Assembly: GCA_052389435.1 (NCBI GenBank)
Contig: JBQTIB010000187.1
Coordinates: 1-28,074 of the forward strand
Direction of reading: 5' to 3'
Length of the DNA: 28,074 bases
From: JBQTKD01 sp052389435
GTDB taxonomy: Bacteria; Actinomycetota; Actinomycetes; Sporichthyales; Sporichthyaceae
This document shows, one piece after another, positions 1-6,914 of the stretch. The notes under the pieces were generated by a model. It worked only from the letters and a program-made list of their open reading frames with translations, was not told the DNA's origin and did not search any database. Each line of letters starts with the position of its first letter. The stretch's first letter is position 1. The translations under genes were made by a program, and so were the position numbers.

Positions 1-10
1 GCCCCCGGGG

Positions 11-44
<34 letters not shown>

Positions 45-60
45 GCGACCGGTGAGTGAA

Positions 61-558
61 CTAGCGGATCTTCACCTCGTAGTCGCCGCGGTCGACCTCG
101 ACGAGGTCGGCCGGCGCGGCGAAGCCCGCGGTCGGGCAGGCGGGGCTGCCGAGCTGCAGACGCGAGCCGTCGGCTTGGTCGCGTCCACGGCGCTCGCCGT
201 CGCGGATGTACTCCACGCCGGTGGCGAAGCGATCGATGCCCGGGATCGTCGACTTGTTGAAGATGACGCCGATGGCCGCGTAGCGAACCCCGTCCACCAC
301 CGAACCCGTCGCGCACAGCACCTTCGCGGCCGCCTCTCCCGCGTTGGTTCGCAGGTTCAGCCAGCCGATGGCGTCGTCGTCGATGCCGATGACCGACAGC
401 GACACCCGGTCCCCGCTGGCCAGGTCGAAGCGCGCGTTGCCCTCGACGGTCGTCCGGACCTCGCGTTCGGACGGGGCCGCGTTGGCGACCACCGGTGCGA
501 TGGCGGCCGGCGCGGCCACCGAGCCGACGACGACGGCGCGAAGCAGGTTCTTGTTCAT
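61..558 (-). CDS. Secreted hypothetical protein
   Basis: This is a 165-aa protein that I do not recognise. The first ~28 residues form a clear Sec signal peptide: MNKNLLR basic region, an Ala/Val-rich hydrophobic core, and a likely signal-peptidase I site after VANA. The mature part of about 137 residues has no membrane segment and two cysteines (in VLCATG and SPACPT) that could form a disulfide. It is predicted to be exported. The ATG is preceded by a GGGGAGGG ribosome-binding site about 12 nt upstream, which fixes the start. The gene points away from the AIM24 remnant, so 559-809 is a divergent intergenic region. Composition and codon use look native. Function is unknown. Confidence 0.75.
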   Translation of the reverse strand: MNKNLLRAVVVGSVAAPAAIAPVVANAAPSEREVRTTVEGNARFDLASGDRVSLSVIGIDDDAIGWLNLRTNAGEAAAKVLCATGSVVDGVRYAAIGVIFNKSTIPGIDRFATGVEYIRDGERRGRDQADGSRLQLGSPACPTAGFAAPADLVEVDRGDYEVKIR

Positions 559-809
559 TGGATGAAGTCCCTCCCCTGGGTGAGGCCGACTGTGTCCCTA
601 CCGCCGGCCGGGGCCCACCATGGTTTTTCCCAATCGTCCGATCGGTGCTCTTCGCACTTCTTTGACCCGATCACGACGCCAACGGGTGGATAGTCCCCGA
701 CAAACTCGACGGATTCCCCTGACGTCCATCGGCCTCTCGGAGGATGTTTGGCGGCCGTGCTCGAGTGGCACGATCGCGGCGGGCGCAGGCCCGTCGCGGG
801 GGAGAACCA

Positions 810-996
810 GTGCAGTTTCGGCTGAACGGGCACAAGGTGCTCGAGGCCGTCCTGGCCGGAGAGACGATGCGCGCCCGAAGTGGCGCGATGATCGCCAACG
901 ACGGCTGCCCAGGTGGAGACGCTCGACGTCGGCGGGCTCACCGCGCTCTCGGCCACCATCCAGGCGCGCCTAGCCGCCGAACAGCAGCGGCGCTGA
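810..996 (+). pseudogene. Remnant of an AIM24-family gene, frameshifted or internally deleted
   Basis: A GTG at 810 behind a GGGGGAGA ribosome-binding site opens a reading frame whose first ~32 residues look like the start of an AIM24-family protein: a VQFRLNGHKVLEAVL strand followed by GETMRARSGAMIANDG, matching the family's N-terminal GE...ARxGAM(I/V)A..G signature. After about position 903 this frame becomes Arg-rich and implausible. The +1 frame then reads naturally (VETLDVGGLTALSATIQARL, then a Gln/Arg-rich end) to a TGA at 994-996. AIM24 proteins are usually over 200 residues and only ~60 codons are present, so a simple one-base shift does not restore a full gene. An internal deletion or assembly error is more likely. 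The family match is from memory of the motif. Confidence 0.4.
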
Positions 997-1127
997 CGGC
1001 ATTTCCAGGTGGCATCCTCCTTTTGACCGATGGGGAACCATCCGTCCGGTCGATGCGTCGAAGCGGTATTCGTCCGATCTGGGCGATTGGCCCGATTCCC
1101 TGGGCCCGAACCGATGGGGGACGCGAC

Positions 1128-1313
1128 GTGACCGGAACCGCCGTGATCGAGATGCACCAGCCGTGGAGCGACGAGGAGATCGCCTACCTGCCGGCTCCCG
1201 AGCGCAACGGTGGATTCCTCGCGCGCTACCGCGCCGATCTGATCCTCGCCGGCTCCACCGTGGCCACCGCCGTCGGCGCCGGGTTCACCGCCCGCCTGCT
1301 CTGCGGCGTGTAG
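1128..1313 (+). CDS. Small hypothetical protein upstream of recO
   Basis: This is a 61-aa frame from GTG 1128, preceded by a GGGGGA ribosome-binding site seven or so bases upstream. The first half is acidic and polar (PWSDEEIAYLPAPERN). The second half contains a weakly hydrophobic Ala/Gly/Val stretch (LILAGSTVATAVGAGF) that could be a short amphipathic or membrane helix. A start at ATG 1152 is also possible and gives 53 aa. It lies 38 nt before recO on the same strand and could be co-transcribed with it. I do not recognise a family. The translation looks protein-like and codon use is native, but the short length keeps the call tentative. Confidence 0.45.
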   Translation: MTGTAVIEMHQPWSDEEIAYLPAPERNGGFLARYRADLILAGSTVATAVGAGFTARLLCGV

Positions 1314-1351
1314 CCGGCGGTTCTGTCGGGGGTACCCAGCACAATGGGGGA

Positions 1352-2104
1352 GTGCCCTACTACCGCGACGCCGGCGTCGTGCTTCGCACGCACAAGCTCG
1401 GCGAGGCGGACCGGATCGTCACGCTGCTGACCCGCCGGCACGGCCGGATCAGGGTTGCCGCCAAGGGCGTGCGGCGCACCTCCTCGAAGTTCGGGGCGCG
1501 GCTAGAGCCCTTCAGCCACGTGGACCTGCAGTGCGCGAACGGCCGGACGCTGGACATCGCCACGCAGGTGGTCACGATCGATCCGTTCGGCGGCAAGCTC
1601 TCGCGGGACTACGGTCGCTGGACGGCCGGTACCGCGATGCTCGAGGCCGCGGAGCGCTTCACCGAGAACGAGGGGGACCCGGCCCTGCGGCAGTATCTGC
1701 TGCTGGTCGGCGGTCTGCGGGCGCTGACCGAGACCGGCCGGGACGCGCACCTGGTGCTCGACGCGTTCCTGGTCCGCTCCCTGGAACTCGGCGGGTACGC
1801 GCCGAGCTTCGCCGAGTGCGCCGCCTGTTCCACTCCGGGCCCGCACCGCTTCTTCACCGTTCCCGGCGGCGGCGCGGTCTGCCCGGACTGCCGCCCGCCC
1901 GGCGCCGCCTCCCCGGGCGCGGAGACCATGACCCTGCTCGACGCGCTGCGCACCGGGGACTGGGACACGGCCGAGGCCGCCGGGCCCCGCGCTCGACGCG
2001 AGGGCAGCGGTCTGGTCGCCGCCTACCTGCAGTGGCACCTCGAGCGCGGTCTGCGGTCCCTGCGGCACGTGGACCGGGAGCCGGAAGCGGCCGCGCCCGC
2101 ATGA
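1352..2104 (+). CDS. recO: DNA repair protein RecO
   Basis: RecO (250 aa) works with RecR/RecF in homologous recombination. It loads RecA onto SSB-coated single-stranded DNA and anneals complementary strands. The N-terminal OB-fold signature is clear: YRDAGVVLRTHKLGEADRI, then LLTRRHGRIRVAAKGVRR and SKFGARLEPFSHVD. The C-terminal half carries a four-cysteine zinc motif, CAAC near residue 157 and CPDC about 20 residues later, as in many RecO proteins. The start is GTG 1352. An upstream extension to 1163 would run through the preceding small gene and lacks family similarity. A GGGGGA lies directly before the GTG and a CACAAT hexamer six bases before it, so the start may be leaderless or SD-driven. 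The TGA overlaps the uppS ATG (ATGA), so the two genes are translationally coupled. Confidence 0.95.
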   Translation: MPYYRDAGVVLRTHKLGEADRIVTLLTRRHGRIRVAAKGVRRTSSKFGARLEPFSHVDLQCANGRTLDIATQVVTIDPFGGKLSRDYGRWTAGTAMLEAAERFTENEGDPALRQYLLLVGGLRALTETGRDAHLVLDAFLVRSLELGGYAPSFAECAACSTPGPHRFFTVPGGGAVCPDCRPPGAASPGAETMTLLDALRTGDWDTAEAAGPRARREGSGLVAAYLQWHLERGLRSLRHVDREPEAAAPA

Positions 2105-2895
2105 AGAAGAAGCAGTACGCGGCGCCGCCGCCGCATCCCTCCGGCGCGCGCCCGCCGCAGTTGCCCAAAGAACTGATTCCCCGTCACGTGGCGATCGTGA
2201 TGGACGGCAACGGCCGCTGGGCGAAAGAGCGCAATCAGCCGCGCACGGTCGGGCACGAGGCCGGCGAGGCGTCCCTGCTCGACGTGATCTGCGGGGCCAT
2301 CGAGATCGGCGTCTCGACTCTGTCCGCGTACGCGTTCTCCACCGAGAACTGGAAGCGCACCCCGGACGAGGTCCGCTTCCTGATGGGCTTCAACCGGGAC
2401 GTCATCCATCGTCGCCGGGACGAACTCGACGCGATGGGCGTGCGCGTCCGCTGGGCGGGGCGGCGGCCCAAACTCTGGCGCAGCGTCGTCTCCGAACTCG
2501 AAGACGCCGAGCGGCGCACGGCCGACAACGACGTCATCACCCTGCAGTTCTGCGTGAACTACGGCGGCCGCGCCGAGATCGTCGACGCCGCGCGGGCGCT
2601 GGCCGCCGACGTGGCCGCCGGCAGGGTGAACCCGGACAAGATCGACGAGAGGCGCTTCGCCCGCTATCTCGACGAGCCCGACCTGCCCGACGTCGACCTG
2701 TTCGTGCGCAGTTCGGGGGAGCAGCGCACCTCCAACTTCCTGCTGTGGCAGAGCGCGTACGCGGAACTGGTCTTCCTCGACACACTCTGGCCGGACTTCG
2801 ACCGCCGTCATCTCTGGCACGCCATCGAGCTCTACGCCTCGCGGGACCGCCGCTACGGCGGGGCGGTGCCGAACCCCCCGCCGGCCGCTGTCTGA
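2101..2895 (+). CDS. uppS: Isoprenyl transferase (cis-polyprenyl diphosphate synthase, UppS family)
   Basis: This 264-aa cytosolic enzyme condenses isopentenyl diphosphate onto an allylic primer to make the cis-polyprenyl diphosphate carrier used for peptidoglycan and other envelope glycans. It contains the family hallmarks HVAIVMDGNGRWA (catalytic Asp35), the VGHEAG segment, YAFSTENWKR, and the C-terminal RSSGEQRTSNFLLWQ followed by YAELVFLDTLWPDF. The usual RTSGEQR reads RSSGEQR, a conservative change. The N-terminus has a basic, proline-rich extension of about 20 residues common in actinobacterial members. The ATG overlaps the recO stop by ATGA. Whether the product is undecaprenyl or decaprenyl (as in mycobacteria) cannot be told from sequence. 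Confidence 0.95.
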   Translation: MKKKQYAAPPPHPSGARPPQLPKELIPRHVAIVMDGNGRWAKERNQPRTVGHEAGEASLLDVICGAIEIGVSTLSAYAFSTENWKRTPDEVRFLMGFNRDVIHRRRDELDAMGVRVRWAGRRPKLWRSVVSELEDAERRTADNDVITLQFCVNYGGRAEIVDAARALAADVAAGRVNPDKIDERRFARYLDEPDLPDVDLFVRSSGEQRTSNFLLWQSAYAELVFLDTLWPDFDRRHLWHAIELYASRDRRYGGAVPNPPPAAV

Positions 2896-3013
2896 CGCCA
2901 CCTCAGGTTGAGGAGAGCCGGCATATCCCGTTCAGATCTGAGCCGGACCTGAGATCCGTCGAAGATCGTCCTGAGAAGTGCGTGCCCGAAACATTCCCGG
3001 CAAGTCGCCTCCC

Positions 3014-3040
3014 TAGGTTCACGATCAACCGGGGGAAGGA
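3014..3040 (+). promoter_or_regulatory. Probable promoter -10 and ribosome-binding site of the propeller gene
   Basis: TAGGTT at 3014-3019 resembles the actinobacterial -10 element, with a weak AACATT about 18 bp upstream. GGGGGAAGGA at 3031-3040 is a strong ribosome-binding site five bases before the ATG at 3046. Further upstream (2896-2990) lie a small CCTCA/TGAGG hairpin just after uppS and a 10-bp palindrome TCAGATCTGA (2932-2941). This suggests the propeller gene has its own promoter. Confidence 0.35.
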
Positions 3041-3045
3041 CGGAC

Positions 3046-4788
3046 ATGGGCGGGCTGCGCGGAGGAGTTCTTCCGGCCGGGTTCGGCGCCTTGGCCCTCG
3101 CCGTCGCGGCGGCAGCCGTCGTGTTCGCACCGGCCGAGGAGTCGCCCGCGATCGTGGCCGGGGAGACGGCCCTCGCGGCGCCCCGGCAGACCGCTCGCGC
3201 CGAGCACGTGCGCGAGGATCGCCCAACCGCGTCGGTCCCGCCCGAACCGCGGAAGGTCGCGCGGTCCGCCGCGACGACCTCGCGCCGGGTCTCGCTTCCC
3301 GCGCACGGGCGGATCTCCCGGGTCGGCGTGGGAGTGCGCGACGCCCAGGCCAACGACTCCCTGGTCGGCCGACCCTCGCTGTCCGCCGACGGACGCTTCG
3401 TTGCGTTCGCCTCGCTCGCCACCAACCTCGTGCCGGGCGATCGCAACGGCTTCGAGGACGTGTTCGTGCGCGACCGGTCGACCGGACGGACCGTGCTCGT
3501 CAGCGCCACCCCGGCAGGACTTCCGGGGGCCGGGGCCAGCGGCGGTCCCGTCCTGTCCGCCGACGGCCGGTGGCTCGCCTTCGAGTCCTGGGCGCCCGAC
3601 CTCGTCGCCGGCGCGGGGATTCCGCACGGCGGCACCGGCGTCTACCTGCGCGACCTGCGCACCGGAACGACGACGCTGCTGTCCGCGGCCGTCGTCGGTC
3701 GCGCGGACGGCGACAGCACCGCTCCGTCCATCGACGCCACCGGGACCCGCGTCGCGTTCGGATCGCTCGCGGGCAACCTGGTGCCCGGCGATCGCAACGG
3801 CCACTCCGACGTCTTCGTGTGGACCCGTGGCCGCGGCCTGGATCGGGTCAGCCGCGATTCGGCCGGGGCCGACCTGCCCGGCGGCGCGGCGTATCCGGCG
3901 CTGTCGGCGGACGGCGGTCGAGTCGCCTTCGCGGTGGCCGGCACCCGCGGCGGCGGCTGCGAAGACGTCTACGCCAAGGACCTCCGGTCCGGCGAACTCG
4001 AACTGGTCACCGTCGGCGGGGGCTGCGCACGCTTCAGCGACGTCGCGATCAGCGCCAACGGCCGGCACGTCGCGTTCGGCACCCCGTGGCCGATGAGCCG
4101 AGCCGATCGGGACTGGGCGCCGGACGTCTACACGCGGGACCTGGTCGCCGGCCGCACGAAGTTGGTCAGCCGGGCCCTGCCCGGACCGACCCGGATCGGC
4201 GATCGCGGCGGCAGCTACGCACCCTCGCTAAGCGGCGACGGTCGCTGGATCGCCTTCACCTCCTTCGCCGCCGACCTCGTAGCCGCCGATCCGACCTACG
4301 AGCAGGACGCCTACCTCTGGGATCGGCGGACCGGCCGGACGACTCGGTTGGCCGCCGGGGCGCGTGGAACGACGTACGCGGCGGTGCTCAGTCCCGACGC
4401 GGCGCACGTCGTATTCGGCTCCGGCGCCGAGAATCTGGTGCGCACCGACAACAACCACAGCGACGACGTCTTCGCGATCGATCGGGCGGGCGCCCGGTAT
4501 CCGGTCGCCGACGGCCGGGCGGTGGCGGACGAATCCGCGCCGCAGACCGAGTTCTGGAAGGGCCCCACCGAAGCCGTGTCGGCCGGCCCCGTCGCCTTCG
4601 TGCTGCGATCCGACGAGCCGGGCGTGCGCTACGAGTGCCGAGTGGATCGGGGCCCGTGGCGCCCCTGCCCGGCGACCTATCGGCAGCGATTCGGTCCGGG
4701 CCACCACCTGGTGCAGGCCCGGGCCATCGACGCCGCCGGCAACGTCGACGAGTCCCCGGCCGGGTGGCGGTTCCGCGTTCGCCGGTGA
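3046..4788 (+). CDS. Exported seven-bladed TolB-like (PD40/WD40-like) beta-propeller protein
   Basis: A 580-aa protein beginning with an Ala/Val-rich signal peptide or anchor (about residues 10-30). From about residue 108 to 495 I can divide it into seven repeats, each built on (L)SADGRxVAFxS...NLVxGDxNGxxDVFVRDxxTGxTxLVS, as in TolB-type propellers. Blades 2, 4 and 5 have degenerate NLV/DxNG loops. Seven units make a complete closed propeller. The last ~80 residues form a separate domain with YECRVDRGPWRPC and a GHHLVQARAIDAAGNVDESPAGW ending, resembling Ig-like repeats of secreted adhesin-type proteins and with a probable disulfide. The protein probably acts outside the membrane in binding. 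No catalytic motif is visible. It is convergent with the next gene, the stops being six bases apart. Confidence 0.8.
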   Translation: MGGLRGGVLPAGFGALALAVAAAAVVFAPAEESPAIVAGETALAAPRQTARAEHVREDRPTASVPPEPRKVARSAATTSRRVSLPAHGRISRVGVGVRDAQANDSLVGRPSLSADGRFVAFASLATNLVPGDRNGFEDVFVRDRSTGRTVLVSATPAGLPGAGASGGPVLSADGRWLAFESWAPDLVAGAGIPHGGTGVYLRDLRTGTTTLLSAAVVGRADGDSTAPSIDATGTRVAFGSLAGNLVPGDRNGHSDVFVWTRGRGLDRVSRDSAGADLPGGAAYPALSADGGRVAFAVAGTRGGGCEDVYAKDLRSGELELVTVGGGCARFSDVAISANGRHVAFGTPWPMSRADRDWAPDVYTRDLVAGRTKLVSRALPGPTRIGDRGGSYAPSLSGDGRWIAFTSFAADLVAADPTYEQDAYLWDRRTGRTTRLAAGARGTTYAAVLSPDAAHVVFGSGAENLVRTDNNHSDDVFAIDRAGARYPVADGRAVADESAPQTEFWKGPTEAVSAGPVAFVLRSDEPGVRYECRVDRGPWRPCPATYRQRFGPGHHLVQARAIDAAGNVDESPAGWRFRVRR

Positions 4789-4793
4789 CGGCG
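4780..4793. terminator. Short GC hairpin over the stop codon between convergent genes
   Basis: CGCCG-GTGA-CGGCG contains the TGA stop of the propeller gene and lies just before the end of the opposing gene at 4795. The five-pair all-GC stem has no T-run, so termination is only suggested by its position between convergent genes. Confidence 0.3.
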
Positions 4794-4794
4794 G

Positions 4795-5154
4795 CTAGAG
4801 GTTGAGCAGTCCGGCCGCGAGGACGCCGAGCACCACCAGGGCCCGGAGCACGCGGCCCGGGGTGGGAGTGACCGGCCAGAATGCGACGAGGAACCAGCCC
4901 AGGAAGCCCGCGAGCGTCCACAGCAGCAGCAGGCCCCCGACGCCGCCGAGGGCCAGTCCGCCGAACAGCATGGCGAGCGCGAGGATCGGCACGAGCCACT
5001 TGGGGAGCCCGAGCAGACGCGCCAACACCGGCGCGGTGGCCACCGCGACGCGGTTGGCCACCTCCTCCGGCGCAACGCCCTGCCGAATCGGCTTTCCCTT
5101 GGCTGCTTTCGCCGGCCGCCGCTTCGTTGCCTTCTTCGTCGCCACGGGCCCCAT
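4795..5154 (-). CDS. Small basic membrane protein, DUF6703-like
   Basis: A 119-aa protein. The first ~22 residues are rich in Lys/Arg (ATKKATKRRPAKAAKGK) and probably face the cytoplasm. Then come an amphipathic stretch (EEVANRVAVATAPVLARLLGLP) and three hydrophobic segments: WLVPILALAMLFGGLAL, VGGLLLLWTLAGFLGWFLVAFW and ALVVLGVLAAGLLNL. The layout, with GLPKWLVP leading into two close helices and a WP turn, resembles the actinobacterial DUF6703 family, a match made from memory. A GAGG lies four bases before the ATG. It is divergent from the ABM-like gene (35 bp between starts) and convergent with the propeller gene. Function is unknown. Confidence 0.7.
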   Translation of the reverse strand: MGPVATKKATKRRPAKAAKGKPIRQGVAPEEVANRVAVATAPVLARLLGLPKWLVPILALAMLFGGLALGGVGGLLLLWTLAGFLGWFLVAFWPVTPTPGRVLRALVVLGVLAAGLLNL

Positions 5155-5188
5155 CTTGCCTCAGCACGCGGGCTGACAGGCTGCGGGC

Positions 5189-5470
5189 ATGCTGCTCGTC
5201 GCGCGCCTTCCCGAGGTCTCCGATCCCGACGGCCTCCGGGCCGACGCCGTCGCCGCCTTCGCCGCTCTCGCCACCCGCCCCGGCTGGGTGGGCGGCCGGC
5301 TCGCGCGATCGCTGGACGAACCCGACTGCTGGGTGCTGACCTGCGAGTGGGACGAGGTCGGAAACGGCCGCCGCGCCCTGTCCACGGGCGCGGTCCGGAT
5401 CGCGATCATGCCGCTGATGGCGCGACTGCCCCACGCCAGCCTGACCTACGAGATCGTGGCGGCCGGCTAG
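5189..5470 (+). CDS. Antibiotic biosynthesis monooxygenase (ABM)-like small protein
   Basis: A 93-aa protein with a ferredoxin-like alpha/beta barrel pattern: an N-terminal strand (MLLVARLPEV), a helix (ADAVAAFAALATRPGW), a strand-turn (GGRLARSLDEPDCWVLTCEWDEV), a helix, and a last strand (ASLTYEIV). Proteins of this type are often encoded beside glyS in actinobacteria. Members range from heme-degrading or quinone monooxygenases to dimeric proteins of unknown role, and no catalytic assignment is possible. There is no Shine-Dalgarno sequence. A -10-like CAGGCT lies exactly six bases before the ATG, suggesting a leaderless transcript. The gene is 88 bp upstream of the GlyRS homologue on the same strand. 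Confidence 0.65.
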   Translation: MLLVARLPEVSDPDGLRADAVAAFAALATRPGWVGGRLARSLDEPDCWVLTCEWDEVGNGRRALSTGAVRIAIMPLMARLPHASLTYEIVAAG

Positions 5471-5517
5471 CGGACTGTGAGGTTCTCGAGCGCCTGTCGC
5501 GGCGCGGGTGGCGACGG

Positions 5518-5523
5518 TAGTCT
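5518..5523 (+). promoter_or_regulatory. Candidate -10 element of the GlyRS homologue
   Basis: TAGTCT lies 35 bp upstream of the TTG start, in the gap after the ABM-like gene. No convincing -35 is seen. A modest GGAG at about 5547-5550 would be the ribosome-binding site for the TTG at 5559. Confidence 0.3.
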
Positions 5524-5558
5524 GACGGCTTCCCACCGCCGGCCCACGGAGCAGTGCC

Positions 5559-6914
5559 TTGTCGCCCGATCGCCTCGAACTGATCGCGGGGCTGGGCAAA
5601 CGGCGGGGGTTCGGATATCCCTCCAGCGACATCTACCACCACGGGGGCGGCGCGGAGGCGCTGTGTTCGGCCTGGGACTTCGGCCCCCTGGGCGTCGAAC
5701 TCAAGGAGAACGTCAAGCGGCAGTGGTGGAGGACCTGCGTTCAGGGGCGCGAGGACGTCGTCGGCCTCGACTCCGCGGTCATCCTGCCCTTCGACGTGTG
5801 GCAGACCTCGAGCGGTCGCGAGGCCGGCAGCGATTCGCTGATGCTATGTCAGATCTGCCGTCGGCGGACCGACGTGAGCGGTCTCGCCGCCGCCTCGGCC
5901 TCCTGCGCGCACTGCGGGAGCGTCGGTTCCCTCGTGCACCAGGCCCAGCGGGGTTCGGTACACGCCTCGTTGCGGTTCGAGGACGGCCAGGAGGTGGTGC
6001 ACCACCTTCGCCCCGACCCCACGCAGGGAATTCTGGTCAACTTCGCCAACGTCATGCGTTCGGCCCGGCGCCGGCCGCCGTTCGGCATCGGGCAGATCGG
6101 GCGCTCCTTTCGCAACGAGAGCGAAGCCGGGCATCCCCTGTTCCGAACCCACGAGTTCGAGCAGATGGGCCTGGCCTGGTTCGTTCCGCCGGGATCGGAC
6201 GACGAGTGGCACCGGTACTGGATCGCCCAGCGCTGGGAGTGGTACCTCAGCCTCGGTCTGGCCGCCGGCGACCTGCGCCAGCACGCCCGCATCGCCGACC
6301 CGCGCCGCCCGGGCTCGGTGCACACCGTGGACATCGAGTACCGCTTCCGCCTGCCCGACGCGGAGTGGGGCAAGCTCGAGGGCCTGGCCAACCGCACCGA
6401 CGTCGACCTGCTGGCGCACAGCCGCCGGTCCGGTGCGGACCTGAGCTTCTTCGACCAGAAGACCAACACCCGCTGGACCCCCTACGTCATCGCTCCCACC
6501 GCCGGGCTGTCCCGCTGCGTGCTGGCCTTCCTGTGCGCCGCGCTGGCCGAGGACTTCGCCGCCGACGCCCACGGGAACCCCCAGCCGCGTGCCGTGCTGC
6601 GCCTCGACCCGCGGCTGGCTCCGGTGAAGGCCGCCGTGCTGCCGCTCTCGCGCAACTCCGATCTCTCGCCCCGGGCCGCGGACCTCGCCGCGACGCTGCG
6701 CCGGCAGTGGAACGTCGAGTACGACGACTCGGGCGCGATCGGCCGCCGCTACCGCCGTCAGGACGAGATCGGCACGCCGTTCTGCGTGACGGTCGACTTC
6801 GACTCCCTCCTCGACCACGGCGTGACCGTTCGGGAGCGCGACACGATGAAGCAGGAGCGGGTATCGATGGACCGGCTCACCGGTTTCCTGGCCGAGCGGC
6901 TCCTCGGATGTTGA
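5559..6914 (+). CDS. glyS: Glycyl-tRNA synthetase homologue with altered glycine pocket
   Basis: A 451-aa class II synthetase of the dimeric GlyRS type, near normal length. Conserved parts are the N-terminal KRRGFGYPSSDIY and SAWDFGPLGVELKENVKRQWW, motif 2 with FRNE (184-187), VDIEYRF, LANRTD (277-281), motif 3 GLSR (316-319), and a complete anticodon-binding domain (LDPRLAPVKAAVLPLSR, then GAIGRRYRRQDEIGTPFCVTV). The glycine-binding motifs have changed: RPETAQ is RPDPTQ (D153, P154), EFEQMEMEF is EFEQMGLAW (G204, A206) and EPxAG is APTAG (A312). The usual SGHVxxFxDPL and FNLMFKT segments are also missing, while a Cys4 site (C97, C100, C116, C119) is present. It occupies the canonical glyS position and overlaps dusB. 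ATP binding and tRNA contact look intact. Glycine specificity is doubtful. TTG is the most likely start. Confidence 0.85.
   Translation: MSPDRLELIAGLGKRRGFGYPSSDIYHHGGGAEALCSAWDFGPLGVELKENVKRQWWRTCVQGREDVVGLDSAVILPFDVWQTSSGREAGSDSLMLCQICRRRTDVSGLAAASASCAHCGSVGSLVHQAQRGSVHASLRFEDGQEVVHHLRPDPTQGILVNFANVMRSARRRPPFGIGQIGRSFRNESEAGHPLFRTHEFEQMGLAWFVPPGSDDEWHRYWIAQRWEWYLSLGLAAGDLRQHARIADPRRPGSVHTVDIEYRFRLPDAEWGKLEGLANRTDVDLLAHSRRSGADLSFFDQKTNTRWTPYVIAPTAGLSRCVLAFLCAALAEDFAADAHGNPQPRAVLRLDPRLAPVKAAVLPLSRNSDLSPRAADLAATLRRQWNVEYDDSGAIGRRYRRQDEIGTPFCVTVDFDSLLDHGVTVRERDTMKQERVSMDRLTGFLAERLLGC

Noticed and set aside
744..1313. A single 189-codon gene covering the AIM24 remnant and the 61-aa protein
   Set aside because: The middle part is Arg/His-rich and implausible, and good starts exist at 810 and 1128. 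The shared frame is coincidental.
2745..4805. A 686-codon Arg-rich frame overlapping uppS and the propeller gene
   Set aside because: Out-of-frame shadow. The true propeller frame has repeats, a signal peptide and a ribosome-binding site.
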